DNA from: an uncultured Eubacteriales bacterium
GTDB lineage: Bacteria; Bacillota; Clostridia; TANB77; CAG-508
Direction of reading: 5' to 3'
NCBI GenBank assembly: GCA_949289635.1
Contig: CASEOS010000001.1
Location: 1 to 64,000, forward strand
DNA length: 64,000 nt
Position numbers and translations under genes: made by a program. Under the pieces are notes generated by a model, which worked only from the letters and a program-made list of their open reading frames with translations, was not told the DNA's origin and did not search any database. Positions within the stretch are counted from its first letter, which is position 1; every line of letters begins with the position of its first letter. Below are positions 56,135-64,000 of the stretch, in pieces.

Positions 56135-57367
56135 ATGAGTAAAGTTATCGGAATTATCGCAGAATATAATCCATTTCATAATGGTCATTTATATCATTTG
56201 CAAAAATCATTACAAAATACTGGTTCCTCTTATTCTGTTGCTGTTATTAGTGGTAACTTTACACAAAGAGGCTCTACTTCTTTAGTGGATAAATGGGCAA
56301 AAACAGAAATGGCTATCAAAAATGGTATTGATTTAGTAATTGAACTTCCTTTATTATATTCGATTTCTAGTGCTGAAAATTTTGCTGAAGGTGCTATTAA
56401 AATTTTAGATTCTTTGAAAGTTGTTGACTATCTTTCTTTTGGTTCTGAATCAGGTGATATTTCTACATTAAATATGGTAGCTGATATTTTATATAAAGAA
56501 CCAAAAGCCTATAAAAATATATTGTCTCATGAACTAAGTAAAGGTTTATCTTTTCCTAAAGCAAGAGAAAATGCACTACTTATGTATTTAAATGATATTC
56601 GAAGATTTTCTAATGTACTTTCTTCGCCTAATAATATTTTAGGAATCGAATATTTAAAAGCTTTAAAAAAATCAAAAAGTTCTATGACTCCTATTACCAT
56701 TGAACGATATAATACAGGATATCATGACACAACTTATAATGGAAATGTTGCAAGTGCCACAGCTATACGAAATATTGTTAAAAATAATGGTTGGGATATT
56801 TTAAGAAAAGTTGTTCCAGAAAATACATTTTCTACTCTTTTAGAAAATATAAAAATAGGACATGTTGTTCCTGACTTATCTGTTTTTGAGAAACAAATCA
56901 TTTATAATTTACGAAAAATGTCTATTCAAGAAATCGCAGAACTTCCTGATGTTAGTGAAGGACTAGAAAATGCCATTAAACATGCTGCCAATTCTTGTAA
57001 TAGTGTAGTCGAATTTTTAAATATTATAAAATCCAAAAGATATACCAATACTAGACTTCAAAGAATTTTACTATATGCATTATTAGGAATCACCAAAAAA
57101 GATATGGCTTTATCTAAAAAAGCAATACCATATATTAGAGTTTTAGGATTTAATAATAAAGGGAAATATTTAATTTCAGAAGTTGCTAGAGCCAATCCTA
57201 AACTAGAAATCATTACTTCTGTAAAAAAATATATGGATTCTAGTAATAACAAGAATTCTAGATATATGCTAGAAAAGGATATTTGGGCAACTAATGTCTA
57301 TACTATCGGATATGAATATGATTCTTGGAATAATTTAGATTATACACATAAATTAATAACATTATGA
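56135..57367 (+). CDS. tmcAL: tRNA(Met) cytidine acetate ligase TmcAL (YlbM)
   Basis: TmcAL makes N4-acetylcytidine at the elongator tRNA-Met wobble base using acetate and ATP. The nucleotidyltransferase motif is IAEYNPFHNGHLYHL. YNTGYHDTTYNGNVASATAI is a second conserved block. I start at ATG 56135 with AAAGGAAG upstream (410 residues); the longer frame from 56093 lacks one. An element 3 hairpin begins three bases after the stop. Confidence 0.9.
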   Translation: MSKVIGIIAEYNPFHNGHLYHLQKSLQNTGSSYSVAVISGNFTQRGSTSLVDKWAKTEMAIKNGIDLVIELPLLYSISSAENFAEGAIKILDSLKVVDYLSFGSESGDISTLNMVADILYKEPKAYKNILSHELSKGLSFPKARENALLMYLNDIRRFSNVLSSPNNILGIEYLKALKKSKSSMTPITIERYNTGYHDTTYNGNVASATAIRNIVKNNGWDILRKVVPENTFSTLLENIKIGHVVPDLSVFEKQIIYNLRKMSIQEIAELPDVSEGLENAIKHAANSCNSVVEFLNIIKSKRYTNTRLQRILLYALLGITKKDMALSKKAIPYIRVLGFNNKGKYLISEVARANPKLEIITSVKKYMDSSNNKNSRYMLEKDIWATNVYTIGYEYDSWNNLDYTHKLITL

Positions 57368-57369
57368 AA

Positions 57370-57841
57370 GGGAATTTGGGGACGGACTCATTTTTCCCTT
57401 TTTTTAAATCTAAGCAAAATAAAAAATATAGAATATAAAAAAATGAAACGATTTTGCGTATCTAAATTTGAATCTAGAAATTCTTAAAGAAAAAAATGAG
57501 GGATGTTCACGGGCAATTAAGTAATATATTCATTTCTTATAAATGTCTCGGCTCAATACGTACTTTAGCCTTTCTAGATAAAAAATAAACGAGCCTCTCT
57601 CTGTATCGCGCTTCCTCATTTATTTTTTATTTAGAAAGGCTACAAGCACTCCAATCACATTCGACATATTATGCGAAATGAATATATTACTTAATTGAGC
57701 CTGAGTGAAAGAGGCGCATTTTTTTCTTTTAGAATTTTTGTGAAAATTTAGCTTATACAAAATCGTGTAATGACTTTATATTCTATATTTTTTTATTTAT
57801 TAACGTAAAAAAGGGAAAAATGAGTCCGTCCCCAAATTCCC
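57370..57841. repeat. Nested foldback element 3 (F5 + inner module + two inner inverted repeats)
   Basis: It fills the gap between tmcAL and glgP. The outer F5 units 57370-57398 and 57813-57841 are perfect complements (arms GGGAATTT/ATTTTTCCC, loop GGGGACGGACTC). Next comes the shared module: GATTTTGCGTATCTAAATTT on the left, TTTAGCTTATACAAAATCGT on the right. Inside that is a perfect 23 bp inverted repeat (57514-57536 and 57675-57697), and innermost another (57567-57592 and 57616-57641, AGCCTTTCTA). At least four layers. No gene is seen. Confidence 0.85.
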
Positions 57842-57852
57842 TTTTGTTCATT

Positions 57853-60423
57853 TTATTTTGTTATCCATTTTACTAAATTTAAGTTTGCTGGTTCTAATAG
57901 CATTTCATGTTTTGGCATCACTCTAAATGTATAGCCATAATTTCCACCTGTTGTCAATTCAATTTTTGTTGTAAAATAATATTTTTTGTGTTCTTCATCT
58001 ACTTCTTGTAATTGCATTGGAATAATGCTAACATTTTCTACTACACCATTATCTAATATTTTTCCATAATATGCTTCTACTGTTACATTTTCCACATCAA
58101 TATTTGGAAGTTGTACTTCACAGCCTACTTCAATATTATTTCCAGCATCAATCGTGATATTATCAAGATTACTATTTTCTTGTGTTATTTTTACATCTTT
58201 CCAATTTTCGAATAAATCTTTTTTCCATGCATTATATGCTGCTACATTATCAATATTTTCATAATATTTCTTTGTAAGATTACATAATGGAATATAGAAT
58301 TGATCTGTATAATCTACTAACATTCTGGCTGTACTATATTTTCCTCCTGTTGTTATAATAGAATTTTTCATGATTTCTAGCCATCTTTTTGATATACCAT
58401 TTTTATCTCTGTCATAATATGTTGGAATAATTTTTTCTTCTAATGTGTGATACATACTTTGGCTATCTGCCATATCTTGTGCTTCATATGAATCATATTC
58501 TGCATTTGTTCCAATTGTCCAACCATTGTCTTGTGTATATCCTTCAGCCCACCAACCATCTAACACACTAAAGTTGATAACACCATTAACAGATGCTTTT
58601 TGTCCACTTGTTCCAGAAGCTTCCATTGGTCTTCTTGGATTATTTAGCCAAACATCTACACCACTTATTAGATATCTTGACATGGCAATATTATAGTTTT
58701 CTAGTAAGAATATTTTTCCTTTAAATTGTGGCATCATAGATACTTCATGAATATATTTGATTAAATCTTGTCCTTCTTTATCTGCTGGATGTGCTTTTCC
58801 TGCAAAGATTAATTGTACTGGTCTTCCTGTATTATTCATAATTTGTGTCATTCTTTCAATATCTTTGAAGATTAATGTTGCTCTTTTATATGTAGCAAAT
58901 CTTCTAGCAAATCCAATTGTTAGAGCATCTGGATTTAATTTTGATACGATTTCATTAATTTCTTCATAACTATATCCAGATCTTCTTAATCTTTCTGTTG
59001 TATTTTCTTTTACAAGATTAATTAATTTTCTTTTTCTTTCTACATGAGCACTCCATAATTTATCATCTGGAATGTTTTTAATCTTTTCCCATACATAGTC
59101 ATGATGCATATTATCTTGCCAATATGGTATTAAGTATTTATTATATAATTCTTTTAATTTTGGTGCTAACCATGAGCAAGTATGAATTCCATTTGTTACA
59201 TATCCAATTGGAGATTCATTTGCTGCAATATTAGGCCATACATCACTAAATAGTTCTCTTGAAACTGCTCCGTGAAGTTTACTAACTCCATTTTTCTTTC
59301 CAGCAATTTTTAGTGCTAATATTCCCATATTAAATCCTTTATCTAAATCTGGTCCAGGTTTCATTCCTAGTTTCAAGAATTCTTCTCTTGAAATACCTAA
59401 TCTTGGCCAGAAATCTTTAAAGTATTTTTCAACCAATTCGATTGGGAATATATCATTTCCAGCAGGTACTGGTGTATGTGTTGTAAATACAGTTTTTGAA
59501 CTTGCTATATCTTTTGCCACTTCAAATGAAACTTGTTTATCTTTGATAATATTTTTGATGATTTCTAAGTTTAAAAATGCTGAATGTCCTTCATTCATAT
59601 GATAAACGGTTGGTTTTAAACCTAAATATTTTGTAAGAAGACTAACTCCTGCCATACCTAAGACAATTTCTTGTCTAATTCTCATTTCTTGGTCTCCACC
59701 ATATAGTCGCAATGTAACATCTCTATCTTCTTCATTGTTTTTAGGAATATCTGAATCTAGCAAATATAGTTTTACTCTTCCTACATTAATTTGCCATACT
59801 TTTAAGTATAATCTTCTTTTTGGGAATTTAACATAGATGGTTAAATCATCACCTTTATCATCTTTTACAGGATTAATTGGTAAGTCATATAAATCTATAT
59901 TATTATATTCTGTTTCTTGTTGTCCATATCCATTAATTTTTTGATTAAAATATCCATTTTTATATAACAATCCCACTGCTACAAGTGGTACACCTAAATC
60001 ACTAGCAGATTTTAAATGGTCTCCTGACAAAATTCCAAGTCCACCTGAGTAGATTGGTATAGTTTGATCTAATCCATATTCTGCTGAAAAATATGCAATT
60101 AAATCCTTTTTATTTCCAGGATATTTATTAGAAAACCATGTATTTTTACTATTCATGTAGTTTTCAAAGTTTTCTGTTACTTTATCATATTCTTTTAAAA
60201 ATGTTATATCTTTAGATGCTTTTTCAAGTCTTTCTTGTGATACTTGTTTTAAGAACTTTACTGGATTTTTTGAACATTGTTCCCATAAATCCATATCCAT
60301 TTTTTGAAATAATCTTAAAAATTCTGTGTTCCAAGACCACCATAAGTTATTTGATATTTCTCCTAACTTTTCTATTCTTTTTGGTAATTGTGGATTTACC
60401 GTTATCCTATTAAATACATACAT
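57853..60423 (-). CDS. glgP: Alpha-glucan phosphorylase
   Basis: A PLP-dependent enzyme that releases glucose 1-phosphate from glycogen-like glucans. The 856-residue protein belongs to the short GlgP/MalP type with an N-terminal DUF3417 domain (NNLWWSWNTEFLRLFQKMD). GGLGILSGDHLKSASDLG and EASGTSGQKASVNGVINFSV contain substrate and PLP-site residues. AGGAGG precedes the start. No other glycogen gene is adjacent. Confidence 0.93.
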   Translation of the reverse strand: MYVFNRITVNPQLPKRIEKLGEISNNLWWSWNTEFLRLFQKMDMDLWEQCSKNPVKFLKQVSQERLEKASKDITFLKEYDKVTENFENYMNSKNTWFSNKYPGNKKDLIAYFSAEYGLDQTIPIYSGGLGILSGDHLKSASDLGVPLVAVGLLYKNGYFNQKINGYGQQETEYNNIDLYDLPINPVKDDKGDDLTIYVKFPKRRLYLKVWQINVGRVKLYLLDSDIPKNNEEDRDVTLRLYGGDQEMRIRQEIVLGMAGVSLLTKYLGLKPTVYHMNEGHSAFLNLEIIKNIIKDKQVSFEVAKDIASSKTVFTTHTPVPAGNDIFPIELVEKYFKDFWPRLGISREEFLKLGMKPGPDLDKGFNMGILALKIAGKKNGVSKLHGAVSRELFSDVWPNIAANESPIGYVTNGIHTCSWLAPKLKELYNKYLIPYWQDNMHHDYVWEKIKNIPDDKLWSAHVERKRKLINLVKENTTERLRRSGYSYEEINEIVSKLNPDALTIGFARRFATYKRATLIFKDIERMTQIMNNTGRPVQLIFAGKAHPADKEGQDLIKYIHEVSMMPQFKGKIFLLENYNIAMSRYLISGVDVWLNNPRRPMEASGTSGQKASVNGVINFSVLDGWWAEGYTQDNGWTIGTNAEYDSYEAQDMADSQSMYHTLEEKIIPTYYDRDKNGISKRWLEIMKNSIITTGGKYSTARMLVDYTDQFYIPLCNLTKKYYENIDNVAAYNAWKKDLFENWKDVKITQENSNLDNITIDAGNNIEVGCEVQLPNIDVENVTVEAYYGKILDNGVVENVSIIPMQLQEVDEEHKKYYFTTKIELTTGGNYGYTFRVMPKHEMLLEPANLNLVKWITK

Positions 60424-60551
60424 CTATATTTCCTCCTTAGTAATTTCTTTTGGTTTTTTCGTTTGCTTTTTATTTTACATATACATTATCTATTAAATAG
60501 ATAAAAATGTCAAACCTTTTTTATAAAAATTTTGAAGTTTAAAGATTTTTA

Positions 60552-60591
60552 TAGACATGTAAAAAAGACCATTTTTTGTTTTTTACATGCC
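60552..60591 (-). terminator. Terminator after the GLUG-type surface gene
   Basis: ACATGTAAAAAA and TTTTTTACATGC form a stem 17 bases past the stop at 60608. Confidence 0.65.
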
Positions 60592-60607
60592 TATATTATT
60601 TACTTAT

Positions 60608-62215
60608 TTATTCAAATATTGGATATCCATTTACTCCTAATTTCCATTTTTTCCAATCTGTTGGATATTGTCCTTCTTGATTTTTATATGCATTTAATAA
60701 ATTTACAAATTCGTTTTTATCTAAATTGCTTATATCTTTAATATTGTTTGCATCTTCCACCTTTCCTACAAGTGTAGAATCATAATAGCAATTTGTTACT
60801 ATTTCAGCACCAATTGCATAACAACTTTTTGTAGACTCTAATTTACCAATATTGTAGGAATTATTTGTATACGTTCCTCCTATCCCTTTTGAAGCTGTAT
60901 GTGATACTATTGTACCTGTTGTTGTAATATCTCCTAAATTATAGCAATTATTGACAATTGTCTCAGCATATTCATCTGCTATAATTCCTGCTCCAATTAC
61001 TCGTGTTGATATTACATTACCTTGATTAAAATAATTTGTAATTTCAACTTTTCCTGCTGCCTCTCCTAATATCCCTGCTGAATAATTATTTCCTTCTACC
61101 TTTCCTAAATTATAACAATTGCTAATTTTTCCTGCATAAGTTCCTGCAATACCTCCTGTATAACTAGTTTCTGAATAAATAGCTCCTGCATTAAAACAAC
61201 TTTCTAGTAATATAGATTGCCAACCTCCCTCACCAATAACTCCTCCTGCTATTCTTTTTGCTTTTACCATTGCTTCATTTCTAGAATTCTTAATTGTTGC
61301 GGAGCCCTTTCCTATTAATCCTCCTGCACTATTTTCCGTTGATATTATTGTACCACTTATCTTTATATTTTCTACTGTCGCTTGAAATACTCCACCAAAT
61401 AATCCTGCATTATTAGCCGTATTTACATATATATTTTTTACTTCATGATTATTTCCATCAAAAGTTCCTCGAAATCTCGCTTCCACATCACTAGCACTTT
61501 TTCCTATCGGAATAAATCCTACTCCATTTGTATCTGTAATAAGTTCCTTTAATGTTTTTTCACTATTTTCGTCTATTATATATGTATTTGTTGTTTCATC
61601 ATATTGATATTTATATTGGTTATCCTTATATGATAAACTAGAATTGAAATTTAACGTAGTCATTAATTTTACAAATTTATTAAAATAATTTTCTCCTTCA
61701 TTAACACTTTTTGAAAAAGCACATAAATCTTCAATACACCATATCTCATATGGCTTTTCTTCACTTCCATCTAATGTTTCTCCATCTTTTCCAGTTGTAA
61801 TATCTCCTGGATTTTTATCTTCTATAATGTCTTGTGCTTCTCCTACATTTCCATCTTTATCTACTGTATAATATCTATTGGAATCATTAAATATAATTTC
61901 GAACTCATCACCTATATCTGTTGCTTCTATTCTTCCTTCTCCTGTTTCTTTATCTAATTGCTTTTGTAACTCATCTTCTTCTATATTTCCATATTTATTA
62001 TTTCCCATTGCTTGTACGGTTGCCTTTTCTATTATTTCTTTTTCATTGGCAATTTCTGTTTCTTCTTTTGCTTGTCCCGCATTTCCAATAATTCCATTAT
62101 CTCCTGTTATAGCACTTATGGTAATTCCTGCTAAAATTAATAGTATAATAATGGTAATAACCAATGCTAATAAAGTAATTCCCTTTTCTTGTTTACTTAT
62201 TCTCTTTTGTTTCAT
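60608..62215 (-). CDS. Prepilin-type surface protein with GLUG-like repeats
   Basis: The 535-residue protein begins with a class III signal (QEKGITLLALVITIIILLI), nearly identical to the pseudogene at 15043. The outer part contains tandem 20-25 residue repeats with the GLUG pattern (NAGLFGGVFQATVENIKISG, SAGGLIGKGSATIKNSRNEA, TGGIAGTYAGKISNCYNLGK), which form a beta-helix and occur in adhesins. I start at ATG 62215 behind GAGGT. A putative invertible promoter lies directly upstream at 62284-62471. Confidence 0.8.
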   Translation of the reverse strand: MKQKRISKQEKGITLLALVITIIILLILAGITISAITGDNGIIGNAGQAKEETEIANEKEIIEKATVQAMGNNKYGNIEEDELQKQLDKETGEGRIEATDIGDEFEIIFNDSNRYYTVDKDGNVGEAQDIIEDKNPGDITTGKDGETLDGSEEKPYEIWCIEDLCAFSKSVNEGENYFNKFVKLMTTLNFNSSLSYKDNQYKYQYDETTNTYIIDENSEKTLKELITDTNGVGFIPIGKSASDVEARFRGTFDGNNHEVKNIYVNTANNAGLFGGVFQATVENIKISGTIISTENSAGGLIGKGSATIKNSRNEAMVKAKRIAGGVIGEGGWQSILLESCFNAGAIYSETSYTGGIAGTYAGKISNCYNLGKVEGNNYSAGILGEAAGKVEITNYFNQGNVISTRVIGAGIIADEYAETIVNNCYNLGDITTTGTIVSHTASKGIGGTYTNNSYNIGKLESTKSCYAIGAEIVTNCYYDSTLVGKVEDANNIKDISNLDKNEFVNLLNAYKNQEGQYPTDWKKWKLGVNGYPIFE

Positions 62216-62283
62216 ATTAGATACCTCTTTTCTTTTCATTTCTTCTATTGTTTAACTATTTAGAAAGTTTTCAATTTTCTTTT

Positions 62284-62471
62284 AGTTAGACACTCTAAGA
62301 AATACTAAGTATCTTTTAAATGTGTATATTTCTTTATTTTTAAACTTTTTTCTTTCAACTTTTTCTTTTTTAGATTAAACAAATTTTTTTTATGGATTTC
62401 TCCTTTTTTATTGATATCTAAATCATTTATTGATATAATTTGAAAAGAAAGAAGTCCTAGAGTGTCTAACT
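62284..62471. promoter_or_regulatory. Putative invertible promoter B, OFF orientation
   Basis: AGTTAGACACTCTAAGA (62284-62300) and its complement at 62455-62471 (16 of 17 matches) flank a 154 bp segment. Inside on the plus strand TTGATA (62411-62416) and TATAAT (62434-62439) are 17 bases apart and point away from the surface gene. The right repeat plus its flank forms AGTCCTAGAGT-GTCTA-ACTCTAAGACT followed by TTTTTT. The design is the same as at 16393-16588 with different arm sequence but a shared ACTCTAAGA core. Confidence 0.7.
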
Positions 62472-62486
62472 CTAAGACTTTTTTTA
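62454..62486 (+). terminator. Terminator facing the OFF-orientation promoter B
   Basis: An 11 bp stem with two mismatches and a T-run. It would stop the outward transcript before it becomes antisense to the kinase gene. On the minus strand it can also terminate the kinase message. Confidence 0.7.
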
Positions 62487-62493
62487 TGATTAT

Positions 62494-62556
62494 GGAACAT
62501 TAGGGACGTGTCAAATCGTTTCAAAAAGGAACGATTTGACACGTCCCTATCGTTCC
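62494..62556. repeat. Tail-to-tail pair of F2 hairpins at the kinase 3' end
   Basis: Two F2 units (62494-62522 and 62528-62556), each GGAAC...TAGGGACGTGTC..., are inverted with only five bases between them. The right unit encodes the last Glu-Arg and the TAG stop of the kinase. Confidence 0.85.
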
Positions 62557-64000
62557 TTTTTCCATTTGATGACAACTTTAAATAAGTCTCCATCAATATC
62601 TATTTTAAATTTTCCATCTTGTAATTCTGTTAAACTTTTTGCAATGGAAAGTCCTAATCCACTTCCTTCTGTGTATCTTGATTTATCTCCTCTTACAAAT
62701 CGTTGCATTAATTCTTCTGCACTAATGTTTAATTTGTCTTTGGATATGTTTTTAAATTCTAAGTATATCTCTTCTTTTTGTTTTTCTAGTTTGATATATA
62801 CTCTAGAGCCTTCTAATGCATATTTTGAAATGTTACTAAATACATTTTCAATTACTCGATATAGGTATCGATTGTCTGCTTTTATTAACACATTTTCATT
62901 TGGTAAGTCCATTTCTATTTTTAAATTTTTCTTTTCTAATTTATCTTCAAATTCACCCATACTTTGATTTAATAATTCTTTTAAATTAATCACTTCCATA
63001 TTTAGTTTTACATTTCCAGATGATACTTTTGAGGCTTCTACCAAGTCTTCTATTAATTTTTTTAGTCTTTGTGATTTTTTATCTAGTACTGCAATATATT
63101 GTTCAATTTGTGCATTGTTAATGTCTTCTTTTTTTAATAAATCTACATAGTTTATGATAGATGTTAATGGTGTTTTGATATCATGTGATACATTGGTAAT
63201 TAATTCTGTTTTTAATCTTTCTGATTTTAAACTTTGTTCAATGGCATTGGTAAATCCACCTGCAATATCATTGATATATTTTGCCATGATTTTTAATATG
63301 CCTTCTAGTTCTTCTTCATTTAGTTTTACATTTGGATTTCCTTCATAGATATTTCTTAATGCCTCATTAATTTTTTGTAGCTTTTTATTATATTGTAACA
63401 ATTTATAATATGCCCATATCCAAAAAGCAATCAGGATAAGTAATCCAATTCCACTCCATAAGAAGCATGCTAATATGATACTAATAACAACAAATCCCCA
63501 ATAAATAATCGTAATTTTTCGATTTGTATTTTGTTTATCTGTCACTTTTCTAAAGATTTTTTCTAATGTTACTTTTATCCATCTACATACTTTATAAATT
63601 AAAAATGAACGGATAAATTGTTTTGCTTTTAATCTTCTAATGGTTGTGCTAACCCATACTGCCAAACATGCATATCCAATTAAATAACATAGTAGGAATA
63701 CAGAAATGAGAATCTTTTGCGGAATCTGTGATTCTATACTTGCTATTGCAAAACTCATCATCATACCAATAACAAACATAATCACAATAGATATGACTTC
63801 ATAAGAAATTTTATCAATACTATTTAATTGAATGCCTTCTTTTCCTTTTTCATGTCCTGTTGCCCAGATTAAATAGACTATCATAATAATGATGGAAATT
63901 GCTGACAATGGTATTAGATACACGGGCAAGTTCTCATGTCCTTTAAACATGTTATATACCGTTTGTTGAACATATAAAGAATTGGAATAACTTAATGTGC
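62547..64000 (-). CDS. Sensor histidine kinase, 5' end outside the window
   Basis: The frame stays open to the right edge, so the gene is incomplete and the internal ATG at 63950 is not its start. Visible parts: several membrane segments (within the first 165 residues from 63950), a dimerisation domain with the phospho-accepting His in SHDIKTPLTSIINYVDLLKK, and the ATPase domain with ENVFSNISKYAL (N box, Asn present) and GSGLGLSIAKSLTEL. Membrane-embedded N-termini of this type occur in VanS-like and antimicrobial-sensing kinases. The response regulator should lie just outside the window. Confidence 0.88.
   Translation of the reverse strand, partial: TLSYSNSLYVQQTVYNMFKGHENLPVYLIPLSAISIIIMIVYLIWATGHEKGKEGIQLNSIDKISYEVISIVIMFVIGMMMSFAIASIESQIPQKILISVFLLCYLIGYACLAVWVSTTIRRLKAKQFIRSFLIYKVCRWIKVTLEKIFRKVTDKQNTNRKITIIYWGFVVISIILACFLWSGIGLLILIAFWIWAYYKLLQYNKKLQKINEALRNIYEGNPNVKLNEEELEGILKIMAKYINDIAGGFTNAIEQSLKSERLKTELITNVSHDIKTPLTSIINYVDLLKKEDINNAQIEQYIAVLDKKSQRLKKLIEDLVEASKVSSGNVKLNMEVINLKELLNQSMGEFEDKLEKKNLKIEMDLPNENVLIKADNRYLYRVIENVFSNISKYALEGSRVYIKLEKQKEEIYLEFKNISKDKLNISAEELMQRFVRGDKSRYTEGSGLGLSIAKSLTELQDGKFKIDIDGDLFKVVIKWKKER

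Noticed and set aside
62284..62471. GTTAGAC ... GTCTAAC looks like integron attC core sites
   Set aside because: The order is reversed relative to an attC site (RYYYAAC should come first), the spacing contains a promoter rather than a structured stem, and the sister copy at 16393 does not match the core sequence.
63950..64000. ATG at 63950 as the start of the histidine kinase
   Set aside because: The frame is open to the window edge and no ribosome binding site precedes this ATG.

Overview
The window comes from a low-GC, Gram-positive, anaerobic member of the Clostridia that carries spore-related genes. Supporting evidence: the AT-rich base composition; murT-gatD for lipid II amidation; a CtsR/McsA/McsB/ClpC operon with a CtsR box and a CIRCE-controlled groES-groEL; an oxygen-sensitive class III ribonucleotide reductase (nrdD, nrdG); and the sporulation genes ylbJ and dpaA. 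Two genes run off the window: a Rpn-type nuclease/transposase at the left edge and a sensor histidine kinase at the right edge. No recombinase, prophage or CRISPR array was seen.

Layout. 1-3.5 kb: gene fragments, murT-gatD and a small unknown gene between palindromes. 3.7-7.4 kb: nrdG and nrdD, divergent from a Crp/Fnr-type regulator, with two copies of a GTTGC-N4-GCAAC palindrome between them. 7.4-15 kb: galE, cysS, a class A penicillin-binding protein, an unknown gene and truB. 15-16.7 kb: a frameshifted prepilin-type surface gene behind a putative invertible promoter. 16.7-23.7 kb: the rimP-nusA-ylxR-ylxQ-infB-rbfA-nrnA translation/transcription cluster, in which ylxQ is frameshifted. 23.8-29.7 kb: mscS, pnp, rpsO, mrnC, an HD-like gene and rbgA. 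30-38.5 kb: small membrane proteins, an EcsC remnant, ruvX-ireB, and a cell-surface cluster (GAF-GGDEF-like protein, CpaE-like ATPase, VirB2-like protein, G5-SH3-glucosaminidase). 38.6-42.3 kb: acyl-CoA synthetase, a Cys/Gly-rich microprotein and tRNA-Val, -Asp and -Phe. 42.4-49.4 kb: chaperone and Clp stress genes. 49.5-57.4 kb: a coiled-coil protein, ylbJ, uppP, dpaA, a TPR protein, rnhA and tmcAL. 57.8-64 kb: glgP, a second prepilin-type surface protein behind a second putative invertible promoter, and the kinase.

Three kinds of structure are not explained by the genes. (1) Two intergenic segments of about 155-160 bp, each bounded by 17-18 bp inverted repeats with a shared ACTCTAAGA core, lie upstream of the two prepilin-type genes. 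Each holds a consensus -35/-10 pair with a 17 bp spacer pointing away from the gene into a hairpin-plus-T-run terminator. This is what a phase-variable promoter looks like in the OFF orientation. (2) More than 20 short hairpins share a loop near GGGACG-K-NN-C but have unrelated arm sequences (families F1-F5), with looser relatives (F6, F7). They sit at gene 3' ends and in several genes supply the stop codon and even the last residues. (3) Three 345-470 bp elements are nested foldbacks: outer hairpins of type 2 enclose a conserved inner inverted repeat and a variable centre. One of them encloses two further inverted-repeat layers.
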